Below, in pieces: positions 48,401 through 60,406 of a DNA stretch of 64,000 nt. The first letter of the stretch is position 1, and the number at the start of each line of letters is the position of its first letter. The translations under genes were made by a program, and so were the position numbers. Source of the DNA: Chamaecrista fasciculata (Eukaryota; Streptophyta; Magnoliopsida; Fabales; Fabaceae); contig QANZ01046881.1 in NCBI GenBank assembly GCA_003254925.1, positions 9,525-73,524 of the forward strand, given 5' to 3'. Below the pieces are notes generated by a model that saw nothing but the letters and a program-made list of their open reading frames with translations, was not told the DNA's origin and made no database searches.

Positions 48401-51400
48401 TCTAATAACCAGTAAATTGTAAAATTATAAAGTACACAATGTCTGAAAAATATTTATTAAACTTTTAGATATATATTGAACTAAATATGCTACGACTTTA
48501 ACTGGTATATATCTTGTTTAGTACTAATTGCAACAAATCGTAATAATAGGCCAAATCCTAGCCTATTTCATCCGGTCATAGTTATGATAGGCCTAAGCCT
48601 AGTAAGTGAAATCTACTGAGTTTGAGCTCAAGTGAAGTGTGTATAGTCCTGGCATACAAGTATGTCTATATCTAAAGCTTCTAGAAGAAGGACTTACCAT
48701 CACCAAAGCCAAAACAGGGAATTAAGTTGTCATCATCAAAGGGAGCCAAAGTCTTGCCAATTATAGAGATGGCCTTCTCATAAGGGTTAGGTGTCCCTCC
48801 AATAGCATGCAGGCTTCTATTATTGAATGATGTTTTGCCTTCAATAAAAAAGGAACCACTCTAATTATCATCCTTCAGCCCTTAACTATGGCCATGAAAT
48901 CACCAGGTTATCTTAATACAAATATATATGTATAATATTCTTTTACTTTTTATGTACTATCACTTACCAGTCCATTCATTGCTCTTTGTGAAATCAATGC
49001 CAAGGACGAGATTTGAAGATTCTAAGCCTTCTTTCCTCAAGGCCGTTGTAACCTGTGAGAAAGAAAAGGGCCATTGAAATTTCAAGAGATTCACTGTGCA
49101 CAATGCATACATGATAATGTGAATAGCTTAGTAGGGTAACTTACTCAAACAAACTACTTGAATAACACTGATTTGCTTACTCAAACAAAAGAATGTAATT
49201 AAGATGTAAGCAAATTAAAAAAATGGCCCTGCATTCATACTTCATAGGACATAACCTTGTAGGACAAGTGGACAACTTATGGGACAGAGACAGGTATGTT
49301 TACTTGGGTTTTACTCTTCCAGATTTAGGATTGAGACTATTATAGGTGAGCAAGTTTGGCTAAACCTGCCAATCCATCAAACATGTTGGTTTGTAACATA
49401 ACTGGGGCTGACCACCCACGGGCGATCGCCTACACAGCAGTGCTAAATCACTGACAATGTAAATCTCACAACCCCAGGTAGCAATGCAACCAACTAACTA
49501 ACCTTTGAGAATCTTAATACATGGACTTCAAAGGATCTTGAGATTCGTGGAAGCGTTCAAAATCCACGTCTCTAACTCTCTCAGCACTTGCAACAGGTTA
49601 CTTCTCTGATCACTCTCTTCTCATTCCTTGCTCCACAATAGGTTTTGACTTATAATCATCGAAACATTACTTGCAGACATCAAACAGCAATCCTTGTCTG
49701 AATTATGTAAGAGACTCTTATAGTTTATCACGTTGAATCAGTTTGGGTTGAATATAAAATCTGTAATAACAATTATTATATCAATTATTATTTTACTTTA
49801 TATCAATAATAAATCAGTGTGTTGCTTAATCATCTTTAAAACTTCACTCACATGTTTGTATTACTAATTAATATTTTAATGACTTATATGTATTAATTAA
49901 TGATAGAAATAATGTTTAAAATTATATTATAAAAATTTGGCCAAAAAAAATTATATTATAAAAAGAAATTATGCATTTATATAGCTCCGAATTTTTAAAA
50001 ATTGCAACTATTAAATTTTGATATCAAATACTTAAACGTTATATTTAATTATAAATTTCTCTAACCAATAATCTTAAGACACTAGTTAAGAAAAATAAGA
50101 AACTAAAAGAGACAAAAATATTAATTTTTTTATTTTTAAATGGCCAAAGTCCTATTTTGGTCCCTCATGTTTTCTCAAAGTACCGTTTTGGTCCCTCAAG
50201 TTTTTTTGGTTCTGTTTTGGTCTCTCAAGTGTTTAAAAAGTTTCATTGTTAGTCCCCGACTCTTTTCTATCCATTTTTCTGTTTAAAAAAAGGAAAAAAA
50301 CTAACTTTCATCTCCCAACAATCTTGCTCTTTTACAATAGAGAAGGACCTTAATTCAAAAGAGCAAAATTGTCGAGAGATGGAAGTTAATTTTTTTCCTT
50401 TTTTTAACGGAAAAAGTGGATAGAAAAGAGTAGAGACTAATAGTGGAACTTTTTGGAAACATGAGGGACCAAAATAGAACTTTGAGCAAACATGATGGAC
50501 CAAAACGGAACGAAAAAAACTTGAGGGACCAAAACAGCACCTTGAGCAAGCATGAGGGACCAAAACGGAATGAAAAAAATTTGAAGGACCAAAACAGAAC
50601 TTTGAGCAAATATGAGGGACCAAAATAAGACTTTGGCCTTTTTAAATAAAGATCTTATTATTTCTTTGTTACTACTTTTTAGTTTTCAAGATTCTTTACA
50701 GATAACACAGTACACTAACTCTACGAATCTGGCAAAAGAAAAAAAAAACACACTAGTTAGAAAAAAAAATTCATTAATTTTTTCTTTAGTCATGCAGCGT
50801 CGTGCACGCAACATGCTATTCATGACTCTGTGTATCACATGGGCCCATCCAACTTCAATAGACTCCGCATGATCATACAGATATTCCAAATATTGGAGAT
50901 TATTTATTCTGTGTACATATATTAGCTGAATGTTTGTTTATGAATTTTAAAAGTATAAAAACAAAAAACAATTAAAATATAAGACTTAAAATAAAAAATG
51001 AAAATAGAAAAAAAAATATTTGAAATTTGTTGTACTGTTATATTACTAATATCATATATTATGGTATATAATCTAAAATCTAAAATTTATATATTTCAGA
51101 AGTCCATAATTAGGTAATATAATATAGATTTTGTGTTTGAAAGGTAATTAATAACTTATCAAAGGCAAGCCATGGAAACTTTATTTGTAAAAATGCAATT
51201 TTCTTACTTGTAGAATGGTCCTAAAATGTTTAAACAGGTAAATATAGACAAAAGAACCTTTGATCCCTAAATTTTACGCCAACTGTCAATTTTATTCTCA
51301 TTCTTTATTTGCGGTCGATATAATATCCAATGTTTCACATTTTGATCAATTTTATCATTTTCTCTTACTTTAGCCAAACATTGGAAACAATATTTACCAC

Positions 51401-54400
51401 AAAAAAAGAATGAGGAAAAAAATGAGAGTTGGTATAAAATTTGGGGACCAAATGAGTGCTTTTGGCTTTAATGTAAATTATATTAAATGTGAGCCCCTTT
51501 CGAATATTCGTTTGTCTCATGCTGGAAAAAGATTCTGTTTTTTCTTAAGAATATCCATTGCTCAATTATTATATATGCTGATTTAATTTAGGATTACGTA
51601 TTCTTAAGCTTCTTCCAAGGTATTCTGTTCTTTTTTTTGCAATCTCAAAAGTGTACTCTGCTACAAAACTTAAAACAACGTATATAAATGGACTCAAGGC
51701 TTGAATCAAATCTCATGAGTGTTTTTTTTTTGGCCAACAAATCTCATGAGTGTTAAAAATGTTTGTTTGACAAAAAAATCTTACAAACAGAAAGCTATTA
51801 TAAATTCATATCACTCAAACCAGTACTCTTATAAATTATTATTATATTTTAAAAATAGAAAATAAAAAAATAATAATAATTTTAGGCTTAAGTGCAATTT
51901 TAGTCCCCTAACTTTCGTAAAGGTCTCAATTTGGTCCCCTAACTTTTTTTGTTGCAATTTTGGTCCTCTAACTTTCGCAAAGGTCTCAATTTGGTCCCCT
52001 AACTTTTTTTGTTGCAATTTTGGTCCCCTAACTTTNCTTTGCGAAAGTTAGGGGACCAAAATTGCAACAAAAAAAGTTAGGGGACCAAATTGAGACCTTT
52101 GCGAAAGTTAAGGGACCAAAATTGCATCAAAAAAAGTTAGGGGACCAAATTGAGACCTTTGCGAAAATTAGGGGACCAAAATTGCACTTAAGCCATAATT
52201 TTAAATTTTAGCATTATAGTTTTTTGAAAAATTTTATTTTAATTTCTTTCTATGCGAACTTTCTTAATAAATTCATAAAAAAATTAGGTAAAACTAGTAA
52301 ATAGAATCCGTCTTCGTACTGAACTACCCATAGAGTGGACAGTCCCTCATGACCCAACCACTCTATCTAAACCTTTCTCTCATTAAATAAGTAGAACTTG
52401 AAAATTGAAAATTGAAAATTGAAAATTTGAAGCTTTTTTTTTTTTTTTGGGTATGGTATGGATTTTCTCCACCTATCCGGTCTAAATGAAAACTAATCTC
52501 ATTCGGACTACAGAGACGAAACGGTAGTGCCCTCCAAAAAATTTGAAGCTTTTGAGTTTCAAACAATCGGTCTTTTTACTTTTATATATATATATATTAT
52601 TTGAATTGAAAAATTGTGATGATTTGCTAAAGCAATGGACCTCCTCTTTCTATTAAATTCAGAATTCTAATTTGCTAAAGCAATGACCCACGTGACTCAC
52701 CATTCACTTTACTTTCTAAAAAGGCACGAAACACGAGCCAATGATTGAACGGAAATATTATAAAAAGTTCTGTATTATTGATTTTTGTTTCAAAAATTAT
52801 ATATTACGATTACTAAAGCAGAAAATAATTTTATTTTGTTTTAAAATAAAAAGATAACATTTAAAATGATTAAATAATACTCTCTCTGTTCCTATATATC
52901 TGATGTTTAAGGTAAATACACACAGACCAAGGAAATGATTAGCTCACCTAGAATGAAGACAAAAATGAGGTAAAAAGACTAAACTATCCCTATTAAATTA
53001 CTTGGAAAATGTTTATTCATTTATGACTCTACTATATTTAATAGGGATAGAATGGTAAAAGAATAATTAATGTTCTCTTGAAGTTATAAAACATCAGATA
53101 TTTTGGAATAAAAAAAGTTCTCCAGAAAAACAGATATTCAGGAACGGAGGGAGTATAAAATTAAAGCTATTAAACTCTAGTCTAATAACTGTACATTTCT
53201 TTTCGTAGAATTTATTTTTATTCGGGCTAGGAAACAATCTCAATTCTAAAAATGAACCTAAATCCTTAGAGGTCAACTCAAACCACCATTTGAGAGTCCA
53301 TTTAAATTGGCGTCAGGCTGATAAAGTTGAGTTCTATTTTTTTTCTTTTCATCACCATAAGGTATTTTTTACACATATATTTTATGATTTAAGTAAAAAA
53401 TCATTTTTATTTAAATTAGAAAGTTTTCTCTCAATGAAAATATCTGCTATTATGATAAATGAAATACCTATTACTTTCACTACCAACTTGTTAATTAATT
53501 TTCTTTATATATTATTAAAATCTTATCATTTATTAACATATAAAATTTAAATATTATATTTATATATATTTAATAATAGAAATAGATAGATTTATAAGTT
53601 CTTTTAACAGTTAAAATCTCATAATATTTAAAGTATAAGGCAATTTTGTTTAAAATAATTTTTTGTTTTGATCTTTAAAATTTTCAATGTATCGTCATTA
53701 ATTTTTGTTGTCATTGTATTCAATTTTTATTGTTCCTTTTAAATTAGATAATTAACAATTTTTTTATTTATATCTTAATAGATAAATTGATAAAGATAAA
53801 AGTAAATACGTATTTTTTTCCAATCAACTCATTTATAAGAGTTCATATGAAAAAGCAATTGTCTAAATTAATCACCCATCTAATCTCAAAAATAATGACA
53901 ACAATCATACAAATAAATGAAAAATTTAAAAGACTAAATTAGAATGAAAATACTAAAACAAAATTTAGCCTATAATATAAAGCATGAGTACTTCAAAAAT
54001 GGTGTCCGTATAGGGTACTAAAACAAAATTTATCTTATACTATGAAGCATAAATACTCTTGGGTACTTTAAAATTTATGAAAGATAAATTCTTATATTTT
54101 TTGTAAAATTTCACAATATTTTTATCTAATTTTATTTTTTTTATATTATAACTTCATTTTCTTTAATAATAAACAAAATATTTATACTTTTATAAGAAAA
54201 ATCATATAAATGTATATTTTATAACTTTATATTTAAATAAATGTTGTTGTATCCATACCTCATAATTTTAAAAATTAATTACATCTCATATCCGTACCCG
54301 TATCTGTAATCATACCCGTATACCCGTATACGGTATACTGTGCAAATGCGAGATAGATCCTATACTTCACAAGTAGGGATGGCAACGGATGGATATCTGG

Positions 54401-55842
54401 TGGTTTTGCCACTACCCGTATCCGTATCCGTTTATCCTATCCAATATTCGTACCCTNATATAGGGTATCCGAGGGCAATATCCGTATCCGTCTAATATTC
54501 GAAAAAAATTTAATTTTCACTATCCGTATCCGATATCCGGTATCCGACGGATACCGAATATTTTTTCGGATGGATATGTACGGATATCCTAATTTAAGAT
54601 ATAAATTGCCATCCCTATTCACAAGTCAATATAGGGTTTGGAACCTTTTTAAATGAATCTCCTATATTCTGATGTTATTTAATTTTTATTTATTTATTAT
54701 GACAAACTCAAAATATAAAATTAGGGGTGTTCAAAACCGAACCAAACCGATTGAACCGAACTACACCGAACCAAACCGAACCAAAACCTACATTCAAATG
54801 GTTTGGTTTGGTTTCATTTTTCTTAATTTTGGGCGGTTCGGTTCGGTGGCGGTTTGACACTTCACCAAACCGAACCAAACCGCAACTATGCAATTGTATA
54901 TAAATAATACAATACATTATATATATAGTATTTATGCGTTCCTCCACTAGTCCACTAAAACAAATAAACAATGAGGCTCAGCCCATGAAACTATAACCTA
55001 AAGACCAAAAGTAAAAATTGAAAAAGTAGCCGCATAGACATTTGACATTTCAATTCGCATTCAAAGTTCTAAACTGAAACCAATGAAAGACCAAACCCTA
55101 ACATCTATATTTCGTCTTCTCTCATTCGCATTCAAAGTCCCATTTCGTCTCCTGTTTCATAACTTAATGAACATAGTGCTGCCACTTTTCAGATGTTATG
55201 AAATTAGTACTTTTTATATTAATTATAAAATTAATAGTAATTAAAGGTCAAACCAACCAAACCAAACCGCCAAAACCGCCATTATATTGGTTTGATATTT
55301 TTTTTCAAACCGAACGGTTTGAGTTTTCTCCAAACCGATGCTAGCGGTTCGGTTTGAAAAACCATTTTAAACCGTCCAACGAACACCCCTATATAAAATC
55401 TATAGATATTTTCAACTTGATATTTTCAGCTCTCACTTGACGATTCATATTTCACCATCAATCATCACAAAACAAACAAACATCAAAGAGAAAAAATAAC
55501 ACAGAAGATGCAAGATGTAGAAAACAAATCACCATAGTTATTAAAGAAGAAGAAGAATCGCACCTGTTCTAGGGTTTTGAAGTGATCAGGAATCAAACCA
55601 TACTTCTTCTTCGTCGATACCTTCTTCTCTGCGTCGGAACTCTGTCCCGAAGAACGCTTACTGAAACTTTCTTCCTTCGACATCGCTTGATCTCGCTGCG
55701 ACGGCGGCTGCGAGGGCGGCGGCGGCGGAGGAGGAAAAATTTGAGGCACCGTTCGGCTTCCTAGGTCGGAGGATATGCTTCTACTTCTTCCTCTTTCACC
55801 TTTATCATTTCTGGAAGATTGAGTGATACAAACGTTTCCCAT
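45467..55842 (-). CDS. RGLG: RGLG-type E3 ubiquitin ligase (copine/vWA domain + RING)
   Basis: Eleven exons: 55564-55842, 48968-49052, 48698-48838, 47165-47278, 46917-47014, 46760-46839, 46452-46557, 46223-46350, 45911-46037, 45640-45696, 45467-45553; all phases join, giving 433 aa, usual for RGLG. Residues 2-5 (GNVC) suggest N-myristoylation/palmitoylation and plasma-membrane attachment. A Ser-rich, proline-rich leader is followed by the copine-like vWA domain (about 100-355; metal site DFTKSN at 112), a [12 protein letters not shown] linker and a C3HC4 RING (C388, C391, C402, H404, C407, C410, C417, C420). RGLG proteins ubiquitinate targets in hormone and stress signalling; the linker and RING look closer to RGLG3/4 than RGLG1/2 (from memory). 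The start is the MGNVC methionine rather than an upstream in-frame one, because myristoylation needs Gly2. Intron 1 is 6.5 kb and holds several transposons. It appears intact. Confidence 0.92.
47335..48620. repeat. Unclassified repeat in an RGLG intron
   Basis: The intron 47279-48697 is long, and its ends near 47355-47370 and 48550-48605 share inverted GGCTAGG/CCTAGCC and GGCCTAAGCC-type motifs, suggesting one insertion of about 1.25 kb. The middle is AT-rich with no coding sequence. Termini and superfamily are uncertain. Confidence 0.35.
50142..50638. mobile_element. Mutator-like MITE (497 bp), perfect 9-bp TSD
   Basis: Ends GGCCAAAGTCCTATTTTGG and complement; TTTTTAAAT duplicated at 50133-50141 and 50639-50647. 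The right arm has four tandem GAGGGACCAAAA-type monomers and the left arm fewer, so the arms are of unequal repeat number. It lies in RGLG intron 1; a relative is at 59104-59594. Confidence 0.85.
51247..51466. mobile_element. Mutator-like MITE, decayed (220 bp)
   Basis: Inverted ends GACAAAAGAACCTTTG / AATGAGTGCTTTTGGC; related to 27982-28356. Flanks match at 6 of 9. In RGLG intron 1. Confidence 0.5.
51885..52194. mobile_element. Near-perfect palindromic Mutator-like MITE (310 bp)
   Basis: Ends GGCTTAAGTGCAATTTTAG and complement; ATAATTTTA duplicated at 51876-51884 and 52195-52203. Each arm is a series of TTGGTCCCCTAACTTT monomers and the two arms pair along almost their whole length. A single unknown base (52036) sits at the centre, where assembly or sequencing of a hairpin fails. 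In RGLG intron 1. Confidence 0.9.
52880..53153. mobile_element. Stowaway-type MITE (Tc1/mariner), 274 bp
   Basis: Ends CTCTCTCTGTTCC / GGAACGGAGGGAG match the Stowaway CTCCCTC..GTTCC consensus, with TA on both sides. In RGLG intron 1. Confidence 0.85.
54374..54617. mobile_element. hAT-type MITE with CCGTAT arrays (244 bp), perfect TSD
   Basis: TIR TAGGGATGGCAA / TTGCCATCCCTA; TTCACAAG duplicated at 54366-54373 and 54618-54625. The interior is arrays of TATCCGTATCCG. A separate decayed array of the same motif lies just upstream (about 54275-54345). In RGLG intron 1. Confidence 0.9.
54722..55391. mobile_element. hAT-type element with CCGAACC arrays (670 bp), perfect TSD
   Basis: TIR TAGGGGTGTTC / GAACACCCCTA; TATAAAAT duplicated at 54714-54721 and 55392-55399. 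Subterminal AACCGAACCAAACC arrays at both ends; the middle (about 54930-55220) is non-repetitive with a direct repeat (ATTCGCATTCAAAGT). It ends about 170 bp before the first coding exon of RGLG, in intron 1. Confidence 0.9.
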
Positions 55843-56110
55843 CGCATCTTCAGCTCGCAAAATCTCAAGAAAAGCGAAAAAATAGGGAGACAATCGAAGA
55901 AATAACACGATTTTCAACTTGAATTAATTTCTAGGAACGCAAAACACGCAGAGAATTAGGGCAAATTGATTACCTGTGAAATTGCGGGAAGCGAATCGAA
56001 GGAAAGAGGAAATGGAATGCGTGTGAATCAGATTCTTTGCCGATTGAGTTTTGTTTTCGATTTGCGATTTTATTAGTGCTTTGTTTGGAATTTGGATTTG
56101 CTTGATAAGG
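55843..56110 (-). promoter_or_regulatory. RGLG 5' leader with probable leader intron
   Basis: On the minus strand a good donor (TTCACAG/GTAATC at 55973) precedes a T-rich stretch and possible acceptor AGs before the ATG, which suggests a short intron in the 5' UTR. No core promoter motif could be fixed. Confidence 0.4.
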
Positions 56111-56467
56111 AGGCAGAGAATTTTGAAAGTCTGCTCTCTTTTGTTATTAGTAAGCTAGCCTTCAATTTTCTTTACTAGAGTTGGTAAAGCACTAAACCCG
56201 AATATAATAAAGTTTTAAGTAAATATTATTATTTCATCCCTAAATTTATGGAAAGTAAATGACTTTATTTTTAAATAATAAAAATATATAATTTAATTTT
56301 TAAATATTGTAATTATTAATGATTTGATTTCTATAATAATTTAATTTTAAATTTGAAATAAATTTTTATCTTTTAGTCTTTAAATTTTTATTAATTTTAT
56401 AGGGCTTGATTAATCTAGTTGATTGAATTTATATATTTTTAGAAAAAAAAAATTGACTTTAAAATTA

Positions 56468-57032
56468 GGCTTAAGTGCNCACAAAATATACAAAGAGTGG
56501 TACTGACAGGGACCAATCTGGTGGGGAAGAAGAGACTTCAAGCAGAAGGCGCCGACGAAGTCGATAGGATCCTCAGCCAGAGTTGAACGACCAAAGCGGC
56601 GAGGAAGAGGAAGTCCCGTTGGGCTGACGAGGAAGAGGAAGTACCACTCTTTGTATATATTGTGGTTGGGTATAGATAAGTTTTAATATGTTGCATATAT
56701 ATCCTATTTCAGTCCATTTCATCTTATTTTGCCACATCATGATCCTAGTCACTATGTCACGTCATACTTAACGGCTAAATATGGATGGAATTCATCAAGG
56801 GACTAACGGTGGAACCTTTTGAGAAGTTATGGGACCAAAATTGCAACAAAAAAAAGTTATGGGACCAAAATGAAACATTTGTCATAGTTATGGGACCAAA
56901 ATTGCAAAAAAAAAGTTATGGGACCAAAATGAAACCTTTGTCATAGTTATGGGACCAAATTGCAACCAAAAAAGTTATGGGACCAAAATGAAACCTTTGT
57001 CATAGTTTTGGGACCAAAAGTGCACTTAAGCC
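56468..57032. mobile_element. Mutator-like MITE with inner hairpin (565 bp), perfect 9-bp TSD
   Basis: Ends GGCTTAAGTGC / GCACTTAAGCC; TTAAAATTA duplicated at 56459-56467 and 57033-57041. The right arm holds repeated AGTTATGGGACCAAAA monomers. The left arm is almost absent: after 11 bases comes one unknown base (56479) and then an inner unit (56480-56664) with its own 24-bp inverted ends around a GAGGAAGAGGAAGT-rich core. The left arm is probably lost in assembly. Confidence 0.75.
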
Positions 57033-57337
57033 TTAAAATTAAGTCATTGACAATTACAATATTTTACATATCAAAACATATATCATAATTGTTTAGTAAT
57101 TAATTAGTTTATTTAATATAAATTTAACAATAAAAAAATTTCCACTAAAGGTTAAATTGTCTGTTTCTTTAATTTCAAAAAAAATTACGTACAAACAAAA
57201 GTAATCAACTAAATTAATAATGTGGTCCCATATTCAATCTTATCCCAAAATAAAACTTAATGTGGTCCCGTATTTCTTAATTCAATTTTTGAAAGTAAAA
57301 ATTATAAAACATACGACTTTTTCATATATACAATAAA

Positions 57338-58245
57338 GGCCAAACTGCGAATTTGGTCCTTTACCTTTGCTTCAGGTCCCAAATCAGTCCTATATCTTTT
57401 TTTGTCTCAGTTTTAGTCCCATATGTTTTTAAAACCTCCCACCATTAGTCCTTCGTCCATTTTAGACCGTTAACTAGGAAAATTAAGTCAGGAAAAATTA
57501 CAAATCAGTCCTTTAAATTACAGTTTAATCTTGAAACTTGAAATCCCTTTCACTTTAGTCCATGACTGTCAAAATAAAAGTGAAAGAGCATCCTTGAAGA
57601 TTCTCAAACCTTACATCTTGGTCCCTAATCCATGAATTCTTCAGGAAATGGAATAGAAATGCAAAATCCACAAATTAAGGCAAATGAAAGAGGGACCAAA
57701 ACAGAAAACACGAAAAGTTTAAAACCCACCGGAAAATGCCTCAAACTCGCCAAAAAAAGTACGGAAATCACCGAAAAACTCAATAATTCATCCAAAAACC
57801 CCAATCCTTACTGAAATCTTCTTCAAATGCTTTAAGAAAGAATTTTCGAAAATCCAAACTCGTTTGGAGGGAGGTGACAGAAGAAAGTTTGGATTAGGGA
57901 CCAAAATGTAAGGTTTGAGAATCTTCAGGGATGCTCTTTCACTTTTATTTTGACAATCAGGGACTAAAGTGAAAGGGACTTGAAGTTTTAAAGACTAAAC
58001 TGTAATTTAAAGGACTAATTTGTAATATTTCCTGACTTAATTTGCCTAGTTAACGGTTTAAAATGGACGGAGGACTAACGGTGGGAGGGTTTCAAAACAT
58101 ATGAGATCAAAACTGAGACAAAAAAAGATATACGACTGATTTGGGACCTGGAGCAAAGATACAGCACCAAATTCGAGACAAAAAAAGATATAAGACTGAT
58201 TTGAAACCTGAAGAAAAAATACAAGACCAAACTCACACTTTGACC
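57338..58245. mobile_element. Mutator-like element with long TIRs (908 bp), 7/9 TSD
   Basis: Arms of about 290 bp pair in order (AGTCCTTTAAATTACAG..., CTTGGTCCCTAATCC...), starting GGCCAAACTGCGAATTTGG. Flanks TACAATAAA and TACGATGAA match at 7 of 9. The loop (57632-57885) has a 60-codon open frame that I take as chance. Confidence 0.7.
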
Positions 58246-58705
58246 TACGATGAAACATAGACTTGAATAAAAGCAAACGTACGAGTTGATAATTTTTATT
58301 CATTTTTTGAAGTTAAAGGACTAAAGTGAAACTAATTAAATTCAATGAACAAATTTGAAATATGATAAAAAGATTAAAAAAAAATTAAGGCAATAAAATT
58401 ATATTTTTGCCCTTGAAAATATAATTAACTTTAGTTTAATTTCTATCAAAATATTAATAAAAAATTAAATTTAAATATATATTTTTAATATTATTACCTA
58501 GATTTTTGTTAACTTTTTTAATAAAAGATGAGAAGTAAATTAATTGAAACTATATATTTAATTTGGTCCGGATAAACATGCCATATTATATTTAATAATA
58601 TTTTTTTGATAAAACTAAAGTGTTAGATATCTTATAACTTTAGGAAAGTATTTAACTTTTCGGAGATAAAAAACTAAAAAATAAAAAATCAAACATTTTT
58701 TTTTT

Positions 58706-59004
58706 GCAAAAATACTCTTAAGTGCCTCTAGAGTATAAGGTCAGTTTCAATTTACCTCCAAAGTATGGGGTTAGTTTCACTTGTACTCTAAAAATTGTTT
58801 TAAGTCAATTATACCCCCAATTTTTCTTTTTTTTTAATTGTACCCTCATTTTTTTTGTGTGCCAATTGTACCCTTAATTTGAGCAATTTGGGGAAACAAT
58901 TGACTTAAATGTGAAACATGAGGGGTATAATTGACTCAAAGAAATTTTGGGGATACAACTAAAACTAACCTCATGCTTTAATGGTACCAAAAGGTACTTT
59001 TGCC
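58706..59004. mobile_element. Mutator-like MITE (299 bp), T9 flanks
   Basis: Ends GCAAAAATACTCTTAAG and GGTACTTTTGCC; TATAATTGACT and AATTGTACCC monomers inside. Both flanks are nine T, consistent with but weak proof of a 9-bp duplication. The 58255-58705 flank is AT-rich and empty. Confidence 0.55.
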
Positions 59005-59103
59005 TTTTTTTTTATAACAAGATGATATATATATTAAATAAAAGCCAAGTAGCACATACAAGCAATCAGAGACTTCAAAACTGATAAAACAGAATAAATC
59101 ATA

Positions 59104-59594
59104 GACCAAAGTCTTATTTTGGTCTCTCATGTTTGCTCAAAGTTCTATTTTGATCCCTCAAGTTCTTTTTCATTCTGTTTTGGTCACTCATGTTTGCTCA
59201 AGGTTCCGTTTTGGTCCCTCAAGTTTTTTTCATTCCGTTTTGGTCCCTCATGTTTGCTCAAAGTTTCGTTTTGGTCCCTCAAGTTTCTAAAAAATTCCAC
59301 CATTAGTCTTTAACTCTTTTTCATCCACTTTTTCCATTAAAAAAACTAACTTTCATCTCCAAACAATTTTGCTCTTTTGCATTAAGGTCCTTCCCTTTTG
59401 TTCAAAAGCAAAATTATTGGGAGATTGAAGTTAATTTTTTTCCCTTTTCTTAACAGAAAAAGTGGATAGGAAAGTAGGGACTAACGGTGAAACTTTTTAT
59501 AAACTTGAGGGACCAAAACATAATGAAAAAAACTTGAAAGATCAAATCGAAACTTTGAACAAACATGAATGACCAAAATAGGACTTTGGCCTAG
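59104..59594. mobile_element. Mutator-like MITE, relative of 50142-50638
   Basis: It shares the order of phrases with 50142-50638 (TTTTGGTCCCTCAAGTTTTTTTC, CATCCACTTTTTC, GCAAAATT.TTGGGAGA). No matching duplication; the right flank changes at about 59595 into a GC-richer tract with a run of C (about 59622-59635). Confidence 0.7.
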
Positions 59595-60406
59595 GGGTTG
59601 TCGCTGGCAGTCGCCCTCCAACCCCCCCCCCCCCCATCTCTCTCGTTTTTCTCATTTTTTATCTCTGTCTTAAATAATCTCATATATGGATTCACTCCCC
59701 ATGTTTGGTGGTTATTCTTCTAGATTTGGTTCATTTCCCCTTAATTGATAATATTTCTTTTGTTTTCCTTGTGTTGTTTTTAGTTTTAATTTTTAACTTC
59801 TTTGGATCTTTAGATTTCGCTCTCGACGCTAGTATCATTTTGGTGAAGTCGATGATTTCTCTATCATAAAGATGATTTTCTCTCTGATAAATAGATTACA
59901 TAGTAATAAATTTCTTGTTGACATCACATTAAGACTCATTGTGGTCATTCATTTAACTTTTGTACATTTGATATTAATGTGATATTTAGTACATTTAACA
60001 ATTATATATATCACCAAATTCAAGTAGCAAAGAAATGCTACAGAGACTAAATAGTTAACGTTTGTAATTATTCAAAGATTAAATAATATATTTTTATTAT
60101 TTAGAGACTAAATCATTAAAAGTATGAAAATTGTGAGACCAAATAATGAGTTTTCTCTCTTATAAACTATAATTATAATAAAAGTTTTTGATGAAAAATA
60201 TACAATTGTTCTGGAAAAACCCAGCATTGGATATATTAAATTAATAAATTAAATGCAGCATACTATAATCCAATAATGCACTTTTTTTTTTTGGTAAGGT
60301 CCAATAATGGCACTTGGTCTAGCGACAATATGCAGATGATGTTGATAATCAAAAAAAAAATATATGCAGATGATGTCGATGACTTATCTTCGAAGTTAGA
60401 ACTATC
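59595..60406. other. Intergenic, no gene
   Basis: A C homopolymer, a CT-rich stretch and AT-rich sequence; no feature recognised. Near 60305-60375 a short direct repeat (ATGCAGATGATGT) occurs. Confidence 0.5.

Noticed and set aside
50267-50623. Cys/Phe/Ser-rich repeat 'proteins' on both strands
   Set aside because: They are translations of the GGACCAAA monomer arrays in MITEs; the same happens at 59119-59313 and 51829-52017.
52320-52540. SINE or tRNA-like sequence
   Set aside because: A T-run and a moderately GC-rich stretch were seen, but no box A/B pair, tail or duplication.
57632-57814. 60-codon frame in the loop of a Mutator-like element
   Set aside because: Low-complexity composition, short, and no similarity recognised.
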